15,740 nucleotides of DNA from Lachnospiraceae bacterium. Its GTDB lineage: Bacteria; Bacillota; Clostridia; Lachnospirales; Lachnospiraceae. Of this stretch, positions 6,658-13,782 are shown one piece after another; the stretch's first letter is position 1, and each line of letters starts with the position of its first letter. Below the pieces are notes generated by a model that searched no databases, was not told the origin of the DNA, and saw nothing but the letters and a program-made list of their open reading frames with translations. The DNA is taken from assembly GCA_017391545.1 (NCBI GenBank), contig JAFOYD010000141.1, forward strand, positions 1 to 15,740. Direction: 5' to 3'. The translations under genes and the position numbers were made by a program.

Positions 6658-7401
6658 TCACTCCAGCCTGATTTTTAGCTCCCCATCATAAATTCTAACC
6701 GGTACTTCATTCTGAAACGTATAGATGTTAGGCATCAGTCCGTCTTCCTCGAAAAAATAACAAATGATCCGCTCCTTTTCGAGATCGACGATCCAATACT
6801 CTCTGACTCCGGCATTCCTGTATTTCAAAAGTTTCAGATCGGTATCCCGCTTTCTGGTTGAGGGCGATAATACCTCCACAACAAAATCCGGTGCACCGTA
6901 AATTCTATCCTCCCATATCTTTTCCCTGTCACAGATAATCATAAAATCCGGCTGGATCATAGTCTTGTCATCGCAGTCAAGCTGGACGTCGAGCGGTGCC
7001 ATGAAAGGCTGACATTCCCCTTTATTTTTCGTGACAAAATTCATTGTCTCATAAACAAACTTCACTAACATGCCCTGATGCGCCGATGTCGGACTCTGCA
7101 TATAAAAAAGTTGCCCATCAATCAGCTCTGCCCGGACATCATCCGGAAGGCGATAATAATCATCCAATGTGTATAACCGCTCATCATCGTTTGCTCCATA
7201 TGGTGCGGATTCTCCGAGCATCAGAGCTTCCTCCTCACGAAAAGCCCTGTTCAAAGCTTCCATCGTATCGTAGCGCGGTGAAGCTGTTTCCCCACTCAAG
7301 ATCTTATTAATCGTACCAACCGGTACACCGGAACGGTTGGAAAGCTCCTCAGTCGTCCACCCGGTTCTTTCTTTTTTCTCGCGCAGTATATCCCGGTACA
7401 T
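6658..7401 (-). CDS. XRE-type HTH fused to Uma2-family PD-(D/E)XK nuclease, copy 1
   Basis: A 247-residue two-domain protein. Residues 1-58 form an XRE-type helix-turn-helix, with TTEELSNRSGVPVGTINKIL (16-35). Residues about 76-247 form a Uma2 (DUF820) restriction-endonuclease-like fold: AELIDG (91-96), QPDFMII (150-156), FVVEVLSPST (173-182), RDTDLK (185-190) and YWIVD (202-206). The putative acidic active-site residues E92, D152 and E176 and a lysine near 190 are all present, so it looks enzymatically competent. Uma2 proteins are predicted endonucleases of uncertain biology. The HTH implies DNA-sequence targeting or self-regulation. A GGGGGTG ribosome site lies five bases before the ATG. 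It is nearly identical to the gene at 9476-10225, including promoter and inverted repeat, except for residues 110-129. Confidence 0.85.
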   Translation of the reverse strand: MYRDILREKKERTGWTTEELSNRSGVPVGTINKILSGETASPRYDTMEALNRAFREEEALMLGESAPYGANDDERLYTLDDYYRLPDDVRAELIDGQLFYMQSPTSAHQGMLVKFVYETMNFVTKNKGECQPFMAPLDVQLDCDDKTMIQPDFMIICDREKIWEDRIYGAPDFVVEVLSPSTRKRDTDLKLLKYRNAGVREYWIVDLEKERIICYFFEEDGLMPNIYTFQNEVPVRIYDGELKIRLE

Positions 7402-7406
7402 AAAAA

Positions 7407-7452
7407 CACCCCCTTCGATATCATATATAATATACTATACCGAAAAAGGGTG
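7407..7452 (-). promoter_or_regulatory. Inverted repeat over the HTH-Uma2 copy 1 promoter, probable self-operator
   Basis: CACCCCCTTCGATA (7407-7420) is mirrored by TATACCGAAAAAGGGTG (7436-7452). One arm covers the -10 and spacer and the other covers the first transcribed bases and ribosome site, so a dimeric HTH protein bound here would block its own transcription. The same arrangement recurs before copy 2. Confidence 0.5.
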
Positions 7453-7461
7453 ATTTGTCAA
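7434..7461 (-). promoter_or_regulatory. Promoter of HTH-Uma2 copy 1
   Basis: On the minus strand, TTGACA (7461-7456), 16 bases, then TATAGT (7439-7434). The same pair with a perfect TATAAT is conserved at copy 2, although the bases around it vary, which supports function. Confidence 0.72.
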
Positions 7462-7486
7462 TATATTTTAACCTTATTCGGGTAAT

Positions 7487-7774
7487 TTACCCACAAAAAT
7501 TACTGCTACTATTTTCGTTAACATTGATAATGTGCTTAAATTTTCCACTGACAGGGTGCTGTTTTGGCAATTCTTCCGACAAGGAAATATCGAAATTCTC
7601 CACGCCGTAAATACCAAGCTGCACCCGAAGCGCCTTGCACGCTTTTTCAAAAGCATCCTCTCTGCTGACATCCGCCATCGGCTCCAACCGCAGTTCCAAT
7701 CGGTTATTTGGATATTTCAGGAGTTGGAAACGCCTTAATTCGTGTACTTCTTTTAGTTCTGCATAAATAGCCAA
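7487..7774 (-). pseudogene. C-terminal remnant of a CoF-synthetase / PaaK-like AMP ligase
   Basis: A 95-codon open frame. Its sequence, with RRFQLLKYPNNRLELRLE and later HPVSGKFKHIIN, resembles the C-terminal domain of coenzyme-F390-synthetase / phenylacetate-CoA-ligase-like adenylating enzymes. Those are normally above 400 residues. Only a TTG could start it. That TTG has no ribosome site, follows the terminator of the neighbouring gene and is preceded by an in-frame stop two codons upstream (7778-7780). The last residues (about SSSNFCG) run into the conserved upstream DNA of HTH-Uma2 copy 1, so the 3' end may also be replaced. It is best read as a fragment left by rearrangement. The family call is by eye and only moderately sure. 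Confidence 0.5.
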
Positions 7775-7785
7775 TGTTCAAAAAT

Positions 7786-7829
7786 AACCCCTTTTGTTAG
7801 ACAGTTGTATTTGTCTAACAAAAGGGGTT
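7786..7829 (-). terminator. Strong intrinsic terminator of the AAA-ATPase/nuclease gene
   Basis: AACCCCTTTTGTTAGACA (7786-7803) and its exact complement TGTCTAACAAAAGGGGTT (7812-7829) form a perfect 18-bp stem with an 8-base loop. On the minus strand ATTTTTG follows. It starts a few bases after the stop codon of the gene at 7834-9399, which it should terminate. Confidence 0.9.
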
Positions 7830-7833
7830 CACT

Positions 7834-9399
7834 TCACGCAAATTTTTCTATCACACAACAGTGTTTTTTCGTTTTCTTATCGTAATTGATACCTACTAAT
7901 AATAAGTTTCCATGATATTCCTTAAGACTTTCCGGGTAACATCTTTCTTTGATCTGTGCAATTGCTCCCTGCGCGGTCTTGTCATATTTCAGTTCGATAA
8001 TCATTGCTGGTTTGTCAGAATTCTTTTTCGGTAAGTATACAATATCAGCAAATCCCTTCCCTGTCGGAAACTCTCTAACCTTTGTGTAATCCTTCATCGC
8101 ATTGTAATATGCCAGAGAAATAACACAGCTGAGCGAGTTTTCATCATTATAGGTGAGGATGGACGTGTTTTCAGAATGTACCTCGTCAAGAATCTGAGCC
8201 ACAGTCTGCGCATCCTGATTCCATGTCGCCTGCAGGAGCTGCTCAGATTTTTCCAGTGAGGCAACCACATCCTTCCAGTGTTCGCCCTCGATGGCATTTC
8301 GGAACTCGCCTCGAATCTCTGCATTTGGGATAAATACGGATGAACTCTCATATTCATATGCAAGATATCCCAAGTGTACAAGCAGTGTAAGTACGTCATC
8401 CTTACTTTGAAAGGTTGTCATATCGTTTTGAAATTTCTCAGTATTGATTACAATATGTTCACCTGTGAACATTCTTAAAATAGCATCTTTCAGCCCATCA
8501 TAATTCATCTGCACATAGATTTTCAATGCCTCATATGTTTCTGTCTGTGTCCAGTAACTTGCAAACCGTTTTCTCCTAATGCTGTCCACAACTGACTTGG
8601 GATTGTAGATATGCAAATCATCAAACACATAACCATCATACCATTCCTTTTCTTTCTCAAACTCCACATGATATTGATTGCACAAGTCTTTGACCTCATT
8701 TTGTGTAAAACCGATAAATTCTGCGTATTCTCCCGAATCTGTCATAGAATACTCATCAAACATATTTAACGCAGAATGTGTGCCGTATTTTTTAATTGGA
8801 AGGATTCCTGTCATGTAGGCGAGTGATACATAGGTCTTATCCTTGAGCAGATTTCTGATAAAATCAAGATATTTTTTGTGCTCATCAAGCGCATATTTTC
8901 GTTCACGCAAAATGCAGTCCCATTCATCGATGATAAAAACAAATTCCTCTTTTGTCTTGCTATATAATTTTTCCAAGGCTACACTTAGAAAATTTTCTTC
9001 TTCCGGAATTAAATTCGGAAACTGCTCTCTTAATTCTTCTAGTACTTTGGTCTGAACACATGCTGTCAGCCCATCAACGTCCTTTGTCATACTTAAAAAA
9101 TCCTGCATATTGAGTGCAATCACATTAAATTGATTCAGATTATCCAGGTAACTGTCACACTTAGAAATCTTATAGTGTGCAAATAACTCTGAGGAGTCGC
9201 ATTCTTTCCCATAATACGCTGTCAGCATGCTTGCTGTTATCGATTTTCCAAAGCGACGGGGACGGCTGATACAGATACAGTTCTGCTCTGTATTAATCAA
9301 GCTGTTTGTCAGGTCAATCATTGCCGTCTTATCAACATATATTTTCGAGTTACAGGCTCTTTGGAATCGTCTATTACCCGGATTCAGATAAACTCCCAT
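7834..9399 (-). CDS. AAA-ATPase-like protein with C-terminal PD-(D/E)XK nuclease domain (DUF1703 type)
   Basis: A 521-residue protein of the AAA-ATPase_like plus PDDEXK_9 architecture common in gut Firmicutes and Bacteroidetes. The N-terminus YVDKTAMI (21-28) leads to a Walker A of SRPRRFGKS (45-53). Walker B is VFIIDEWD (154-161). The C-terminal nuclease fold shows GKGFADIVY (447-455) and MIIELKYD (466-473), giving D452, E469 and K471 as likely active-site residues. The function of the family is unproven; it behaves like accessory DNA in many genomes. The ATG at 9399 was chosen over the upstream ATG-frame start at 9468. AAAGGTGG lies seven bases before it, the family N-terminus begins here, and the longer start would run through the promoter. 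It has its own promoter and a strong terminator, so it is a free-standing unit between the two HTH-Uma2 copies. Confidence 0.88.
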   Translation of the reverse strand: MGVYLNPGNRRFQRACNSKIYVDKTAMIDLTNSLINTEQNCICISRPRRFGKSITASMLTAYYGKECDSSELFAHYKISKCDSYLDNLNQFNVIALNMQDFLSMTKDVDGLTACVQTKVLEELREQFPNLIPEEENFLSVALEKLYSKTKEEFVFIIDEWDCILRERKYALDEHKKYLDFIRNLLKDKTYVSLAYMTGILPIKKYGTHSALNMFDEYSMTDSGEYAEFIGFTQNEVKDLCNQYHVEFEKEKEWYDGYVFDDLHIYNPKSVVDSIRRKRFASYWTQTETYEALKIYVQMNYDGLKDAILRMFTGEHIVINTEKFQNDMTTFQSKDDVLTLLVHLGYLAYEYESSSVFIPNAEIRGEFRNAIEGEHWKDVVASLEKSEQLLQATWNQDAQTVAQILDEVHSENTSILTYNDENSLSCVISLAYYNAMKDYTKVREFPTGKGFADIVYLPKKNSDKPAMIIELKYDKTAQGAIAQIKERCYPESLKEYHGNLLLVGINYDKKTKKHCCVIEKFA

Positions 9400-9436
9400 A
9401 CACCTCCACCTTTCCAAGTGAATTTTATAAATATTA

Positions 9437-9463
9437 GTATACCACATTCTATGTAAAGTCAAA
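9437..9463 (-). promoter_or_regulatory. Extended -10 promoter of the AAA-ATPase/nuclease gene
   Basis: On the minus strand, TGGTATACT provides a TGn-extended -10 (TATACT at 9442-9437). TTGACT (9463-9458) lies 15 bases upstream, a short spacing that the extended -10 can tolerate. It lies between the stop of HTH-Uma2 copy 2 and the gene. Confidence 0.55.
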
Positions 9464-9475
9464 AACACTATTTCA

Positions 9476-10225
9476 TCAATCTGATATAAGTCTGATTTTC
9501 AACTCTCCATCGTAAATTCTAACCGGTACTTCATTCTGAAATGTGTAGATATTCGGAATCAATCCATCTTCCTCAAAGAAATAACAAATAATTCGCTCTT
9601 TTTCAAGATCGACGATCCAATACTCCCTAACTCCAGCATTTTTGTATTTCAGAAGCTTCACATCGGTATCCCGCTTTCTGGTTGAGGGCGATAATACCTC
9701 CACAACAAAATCCGGTGCACCGTAAATTCTGTCCTCCCATACCTTTTCCCTGTCACAGATAATCATAAAATCCGGCTGAATCATAGTCTTGTCATCGCAG
9801 TCAAGCTGGACGTCGAGCGGTGCCATGAAAGGCTGACACGTTCCATTTTTTTCTTTGATAAATAATCGGGTCGCAAAATAAAGCTCACCAATGATATTTT
9901 GATGCGCCGATGTCGGACTTTGCATATAAAAGAGTCTCCCATCGATCAGTTCAGCTCTGACATCATTCGGAAGGCGGTAGTAATCATCCAATGTGTACAA
10001 CCGCTCCTCATCATTTGCTGCATATGGTGCGGATTCTCCGAGCATCAGAGCTTCCTCCTCACGAAAGGCCCTGTTTAGGGCTTCCATGGTATCATAGCGC
10101 GGTGAAGCTGTCTCCCCACTCAAGATCTTATTAATCGTTCCAACCGGTACACCGGAACGGTTAGAAAGCTCCTCCGTCGTCCACCCGGCTCTTTCTTTTT
10201 TCTCTCGCAGTATATCCCGGTACAT
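9476..10225 (-). CDS. XRE-type HTH fused to Uma2-family PD-(D/E)XK nuclease, copy 2
   Basis: A 249-residue paralogue of the gene at 6658-7401 with the same domains: HTH (1-58) and Uma2 nuclease (about 76-247), with E92, D152, E176 and K190 all intact. Outside residues 110-129 it differs at only about ten positions (T13A, G69A, D73E, D87N, Q97R, I162V, L189V, R195K, M223I) plus the last residues (LISD instead of LE). Within 110-129, 17 of 20 residues differ. It has the same GGGG-rich ribosome site five bases before the ATG, the same promoter and the same inverted repeat. Both being intact argues for selection on the two copies or a recent duplication. The nuclease substrate is unknown. Confidence 0.85.
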   Translation of the reverse strand: MYRDILREKKERAGWTTEELSNRSGVPVGTINKILSGETASPRYDTMEALNRAFREEEALMLGESAPYAANDEERLYTLDDYYRLPNDVRAELIDGRLFYMQSPTSAHQNIIGELYFATRLFIKEKNGTCQPFMAPLDVQLDCDDKTMIQPDFMIICDREKVWEDRIYGAPDFVVEVLSPSTRKRDTDVKLLKYKNAGVREYWIVDLEKERIICYFFEEDGLIPNIYTFQNEVPVRIYDGELKIRLISD

Positions 10226-10230
10226 AAAAA

Positions 10231-10274
10231 CACCCCTTCCGATATAATATATGATTTATTATACCGAAAAAGGG
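10231..10274 (-). promoter_or_regulatory. Inverted repeat over the HTH-Uma2 copy 2 promoter, probable self-operator
   Basis: CACCCCTTCCGATATA (10231-10246) is mirrored by TATACCGAAAAAGGG (10260-10274), straddling the -10 exactly as at copy 1. The arms are kept while the bases between them have changed, as expected for a protein-binding site. Confidence 0.5.
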
Positions 10275-10285
10275 CATTTTGTCAA
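10258..10285 (-). promoter_or_regulatory. Promoter of HTH-Uma2 copy 2
   Basis: On the minus strand, TTGACA (10285-10280), 16 bases, then TATAAT (10263-10258): consensus at both elements. Confidence 0.78.
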
Positions 10286-10322
10286 TACTTTTTAACCGTA
10301 TTCGGGTAATTCGTTTCTTTGC

Positions 10323-10469
10323 TTATCTTTTCTGGTTAATGGGATTGATTCCTTCTTTTCGCACATTGTGTGTCTGATTTTGATTCTCCGGCTTTCCCTT
10401 TTGGGTTATGCTGTTGAATTTATTAAGATTTTCCTGTCTCTCGGCACGTTCTTTTTCCTTTTGATTCAT
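10323..10469 (-). CDS. Small basic/polar protein of 48 residues, function unknown
   Basis: A short open frame with a strong GAGGTGA ribosome site (complement of 10476-10482) six bases before its ATG (10467-10469), ending TAA at 10323-10325. The product begins MNQKEKERAERQENLNKF and ends KEGINPINQKR. It is rich in Lys, Arg, Glu, Asn and Gln, with no Cys, Trp or Tyr and no membrane segment, so it is probably largely disordered. It starts 88 bases after the kinase stop on the same strand. No terminator or clear promoter is seen in that gap, so it may be the third gene of the sugar operon. I do not recognise a family. An antisense frame (10368-10550, +) has no ribosome site and was rejected in its favour. 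Confidence 0.68.
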   Translation of the reverse strand: MNQKEKERAERQENLNKFNSITQKGKPENQNQTHNVRKEGINPINQKR

Positions 10470-10557
10470 CTGATCTCACCTCATGGCTTAGTATGTACAG
10501 CCTTGGGGCAAAGTATTCTGAATCAAATTGTTGATGAGGCAGAAGAGTAAATTCAAT

Positions 10558-12024
10558 TTACAGATTTTGATACAATGTCTTCACAGTCGGATAAACCTGT
10601 CTGAACTTCTGGTAGCGCTCCTCATATTTTTCGACCAGATCCTGTTGCGGTTCTACGGTGTCAATTACCTTTACCAGCTTGTCGGCAGCTTCTTCTACAG
10701 ATGAAAATGCTCCGCAGCCGACTGCTGCGAGAATCGCGCCGCCATATCCGGGACCTTCTTCGCTTTCGATGACTTCCACTTTGAGGTTCATGACATTTGC
10801 GATAATCTTTTTCCACAGAGAACTCTTCGCACCACCGCCACAGATTTTCGTACTTTCTATGACAATGCCGAGGCTCCTTGCTACCTCAAGCGAATCGCGA
10901 AGCCCAAATGCCACGCCCTCTAAGACTGCCTGTGTCATGTCTTCTCTAGTCGTATCCATTGACATTCCGATAAGCATCGCTCTGGCAAGTGGATCATTGT
11001 GCGGTGAGCGCTCACCCATCAGATACGGAAGATAGAATACCTGATTCTCACCAAGCTTTGTGATGTTTTCCTGTTCTTTTCCATAGTCCTTCGTCCTTAG
11101 GATTTCATCCATCCACCACTTGTTGCAGGAGGCAGCGCTCAGCATGCATCCCATCAGATGGTAATGACCGTCTGCATGATCAAAGGAATGTAATGCATTA
11201 TTTTTGTCTACTCCGAAGTTCCTGCTGGAAATAAAAATTGTTCCTGAAGTTCCAAGTGAAATGTTGCATCTGCCGTCTCCGACTGTGCCTGTTCCAACTG
11301 CTGCTGCTGCGTTATCACCTGCTCCGGCAATAATCTTTACGGTCTTAGGAACTCCTAATTCCGCTGCAATCTCCTGTCGGATTGTTCCGACCACCTCATA
11401 GCTTTCAAACAATTTCGGAAGCATTTCCTCTGTAATCTCACAGATTTCCATCATTTCCTTTGACCAGCAACGGTTCTTCACATCCAAAAACAGTGTTCCT
11501 GAAGCGTCGGAATAATCCGTGCAGTGCACACCACTAAGACAATATGCCAGATAATCCTTTGGCAGCATGATTTTTTTAATTCTTGCAAAAAGCTCCGGTT
11601 CGTTCGTTTTCATCCACAGAAGCTTCGGCGCAGTAAAGCCTGCAAAAGCAATATTTGCTGTATATTGTGAGAGTTTTTCCTTGCCAATTACCTGATTGAG
11701 ATAGTCTGTCTCTTTTGTCGTTCGTCCATCGTTCCAAAGAATCGCAGGGCGGATGACTTCATCCTTGTCATCAAGGACGACCAGTCCATGCATTTGTCCG
11801 CCAAAGCTGATGCCCTGAATCTGACTCTTGTCGCAATCCTTAATCAGCTCTTTTATGCCTGCCATACTCTGCTCATACCAGTCCTTTGGATATTGCTCAG
11901 ACCAGCCCGGATGCGGGAAATACAACGGATATTCCTTTGAAACAATGTTATGTATTTTTCCATTCTCATCCATCAGCAGTAACTTAACTGCTGACGTTCC
12001 TAAATCAACACCTATAAATAGCAT
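10558..12024 (-). CDS. xylB: Xylulokinase-type FGGY carbohydrate kinase
   Basis: A 488-residue cytoplasmic sugar kinase, the usual XylB length. The N-terminal phosphate motif is GVDLGTSAVKLLL (5-17). The sugar-contact motif GGQMHGLVVLD (75-85) is typical of xylulokinases. Catalytic Asp237 is in GAGDNAA (234-240). YLPYLMGERSPHNDP (331-345) and CGGGAKSSLWKKIIANVM (395-412) are FGGY signatures. It should transfer phosphate from ATP to D-xylulose, giving D-xylulose 5-phosphate; D-ribulose or another ketose is possible given the unusual isomerase partner. The start is supported by AGGTGG seven bases upstream. It follows the isomerase gene after 14 bases, so the two form an operon, presumably controlled by the divergent LacI-family regulator. 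Confidence 0.9.
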   Translation of the reverse strand: MLFIGVDLGTSAVKLLLMDENGKIHNIVSKEYPLYFPHPGWSEQYPKDWYEQSMAGIKELIKDCDKSQIQGISFGGQMHGLVVLDDKDEVIRPAILWNDGRTTKETDYLNQVIGKEKLSQYTANIAFAGFTAPKLLWMKTNEPELFARIKKIMLPKDYLAYCLSGVHCTDYSDASGTLFLDVKNRCWSKEMMEICEITEEMLPKLFESYEVVGTIRQEIAAELGVPKTVKIIAGAGDNAAAAVGTGTVGDGRCNISLGTSGTIFISSRNFGVDKNNALHSFDHADGHYHLMGCMLSAASCNKWWMDEILRTKDYGKEQENITKLGENQVFYLPYLMGERSPHNDPLARAMLIGMSMDTTREDMTQAVLEGVAFGLRDSLEVARSLGIVIESTKICGGGAKSSLWKKIIANVMNLKVEVIESEEGPGYGGAILAAVGCGAFSSVEEAADKLVKVIDTVEPQQDLVEKYEERYQKFRQVYPTVKTLYQNL

Positions 12025-12038
12025 ACACTACCACCTTT

Positions 12039-13526
12039 TCATGCTTTCCATGGATTCTCTGTCGGATATCTCACGCCTGCCGGCTGGTTATAACCGATTT
12101 CTTCCACAGGAACGCCAATGTACTTGAATACCTCGAATAATTCCTTACCGTAATTGCCGAATGCAACAGCTCCGTGATGTGGGAAGTTGCCTTCGATCAG
12201 TACATGACGGTAGAATCTTCCCATCTCAGGAATTGCAAATACACCGATTGCACCGAAGGAACGGCTTGCAACAGGAAGTACCTCGCCCTGTGCGATATAA
12301 GCACGCAGCTTGCAGTCTGCTGTGCTCTGTAAGCGGAAGAAGGTAATATCTCCGGGAACAATGTCTCCCTCAAGCGTACCCTGTGTTACTTCCTCAGGCA
12401 GTGCTCTTGCCATGATCAGCTGATATCTCATCTCGCAGAAGGACAGCTTGGAAGATGCTGTATTTCCACAGTGGAATCCCATAAAGGTATCCTTGTGTGT
12501 ATAGTTGAATTTGCCTTCGATATCTTCCTTGTACATGTCAGCCGGTACATTATTGTTGATGTCCAGTAATGTTACAGCATCCTGGCTCACAACGGTTCCG
12601 ATAAACTCGCTGAGTGCTCCATAGATATCTACCTCGCAGGATACAGGAATGCCCTGTGCAGTCAGACGGCTATTGACATAGCATGGCACGAATCCGAACT
12701 GTGTCTGGAATGCAGGCCAGCATTTTCCGGCAATTGCAACATATTTGCGATATCCTCTGTGCTCCTCGATCCAGTCCTTTAAAGTCAGCTCATACTGCGC
12801 AAGCTTTGTGAGGATTTCCGGCTTCTTGTTTCCTGCACCGAGCTCCTTTTCCATATCTGCCACAACAGCAGGGATTCTCTCATCACCGGCATGCTTGTTG
12901 AAAGCTTCGAACAGGTCAAGCTCTGAGTTTTCCTCAATCTCAACACCTAAATTGTAAAGCTGCTTAATCGGTGCATTACATGCAAGGAAGTTCATTGGAC
13001 GAGGACCAAAGCTGATGATCTTTAAGTCTGAAAGGCCAATGACTGCTCTTGCAATCGGAAGAAACTCATGAATCATGTCTGCGCATTCCTCAGCAGTTCC
13101 AATCGGATATTCCGGAATATATGCCTTCACGTTTCTAAGCGCAAGGTTGTAGCTGGCATTCAACATACCGCAGTATGCATCACCTCTGCCCTGAATCAGA
13201 TTATTGCCTGTTTCCTCAGAAGCTGCGACAAACATCTTCGGTCCGTCAAAATGCTTTGCAAGCAAGGTCTCTGAGATTTCCGGTCCGAAGTTTCCAAGGT
13301 AGACAACAAGTGCGTTACAGCCTGCTTCCTTGATATTATTCAATGCCTCGACCATGTGAATCTCACTCTCAACGATACAGACCGGACATTCATAAATATC
13401 CTCTGCACTATATTTTTTCTGATATGCCTCTACCAGCGCCTTTCTCCTGTTTACGGAAAGTGACTCTGGGAAACAGTCACGGCTTACTGCTACGATACCT
13501 ACTTTTACTTTTGGAATGTTGTTCAT
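12039..13526 (-). CDS. Sugar isomerase of the L-fucose/L-arabinose isomerase superfamily (COG2407-like)
   Basis: A 495-residue aldose-ketose isomerase of the FucI/AraA fold. Visible superfamily landmarks are CEVDIYGALSEF (297-308, with E298), LLDINNN (320-326, with D322), FHCGNTA (351-357) and FPHHGAVAFGNYG (448-460, with H450/H451). E298, D322 and one of the His residues are the likely metal ligands. It is shorter than true FucI (about 590) and distinct from classic AraA, so the substrate cannot be read from the sequence. The following XylB-type kinase and absence of an aldolase or 4-epimerase suggest a pentose whose ketose 5-phosphate enters central metabolism directly (D-xylose or D-arabinose). 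The start has AAAGGAG eight bases before the ATG. It is first in the operon, with a palindromic operator in its leader. Confidence 0.85.
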   Translation of the reverse strand: MNNIPKVKVGIVAVSRDCFPESLSVNRRKALVEAYQKKYSAEDIYECPVCIVESEIHMVEALNNIKEAGCNALVVYLGNFGPEISETLLAKHFDGPKMFVAASEETGNNLIQGRGDAYCGMLNASYNLALRNVKAYIPEYPIGTAEECADMIHEFLPIARAVIGLSDLKIISFGPRPMNFLACNAPIKQLYNLGVEIEENSELDLFEAFNKHAGDERIPAVVADMEKELGAGNKKPEILTKLAQYELTLKDWIEEHRGYRKYVAIAGKCWPAFQTQFGFVPCYVNSRLTAQGIPVSCEVDIYGALSEFIGTVVSQDAVTLLDINNNVPADMYKEDIEGKFNYTHKDTFMGFHCGNTASSKLSFCEMRYQLIMARALPEEVTQGTLEGDIVPGDITFFRLQSTADCKLRAYIAQGEVLPVASRSFGAIGVFAIPEMGRFYRHVLIEGNFPHHGAVAFGNYGKELFEVFKYIGVPVEEIGYNQPAGVRYPTENPWKA

Positions 13527-13579
13527 GATGAATCTCCTTTCAATTAAACCTCCGTTAGACTTCTTCTTATTTTCGTTAT

Positions 13580-13595
13580 GCGTGCACGTGCACGC
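13580..13595. promoter_or_regulatory. Palindromic operator in the isomerase-kinase operon leader
   Basis: GCGTGCACGTGCACGC is a perfect 16-bp palindrome with a central CG, the hallmark of LacI-family operators. It lies just downstream of the predicted isomerase promoter (about +9 to +24 on the minus strand), so bound repressor would act as a roadblock. A second copy of its core lies at 13784-13793. Confidence 0.82.
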
Positions 13596-13610
13596 TCACT
13601 TGTTATATTT

Positions 13611-13639
13611 ATCATAGTGTATGACGTATCAAAAAGCAA
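13611..13639 (-). promoter_or_regulatory. Promoter of the isomerase-kinase operon
   Basis: On the minus strand, TTGCTT (13639-13634), 17 bases, then TATGAT (13616-13611). The -10 is good (5/6) and the -35 weak (3/6). The start would be near 13604, directly before the palindromic operator. Confidence 0.6.
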
Positions 13640-13782
13640 GTATTTTTTTCATGCAATTTACTTTTTAGGAAAAAAGCTATAAATCAACATTGCATTTCTG
13701 TCTATTCTGTCCAATTATCTTTGACATTCTATCCACGCAAATTTCTGTACACTCCGTTTCGACAACACACGCATTTCGCTTT

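Noticed and set aside
7786..7829. Miniature transposon (MITE) formed by the 18-bp perfect inverted repeat
   Set aside because: Short loop, position just after a stop codon and the ATTTTT tail fit an ordinary intrinsic terminator better.
6658..10309. Composite transposon flanked by insertion sequences
   Set aside because: The flanking repeats encode HTH-Uma2 proteins, not transposases; no terminal inverted repeats or target-site duplications were found.
10368..10550. 60-codon plus-strand frame with hydrophobic stretches
   Set aside because: It starts at a GTG without a ribosome site and is antisense to the 48-codon gene that has a strong one.
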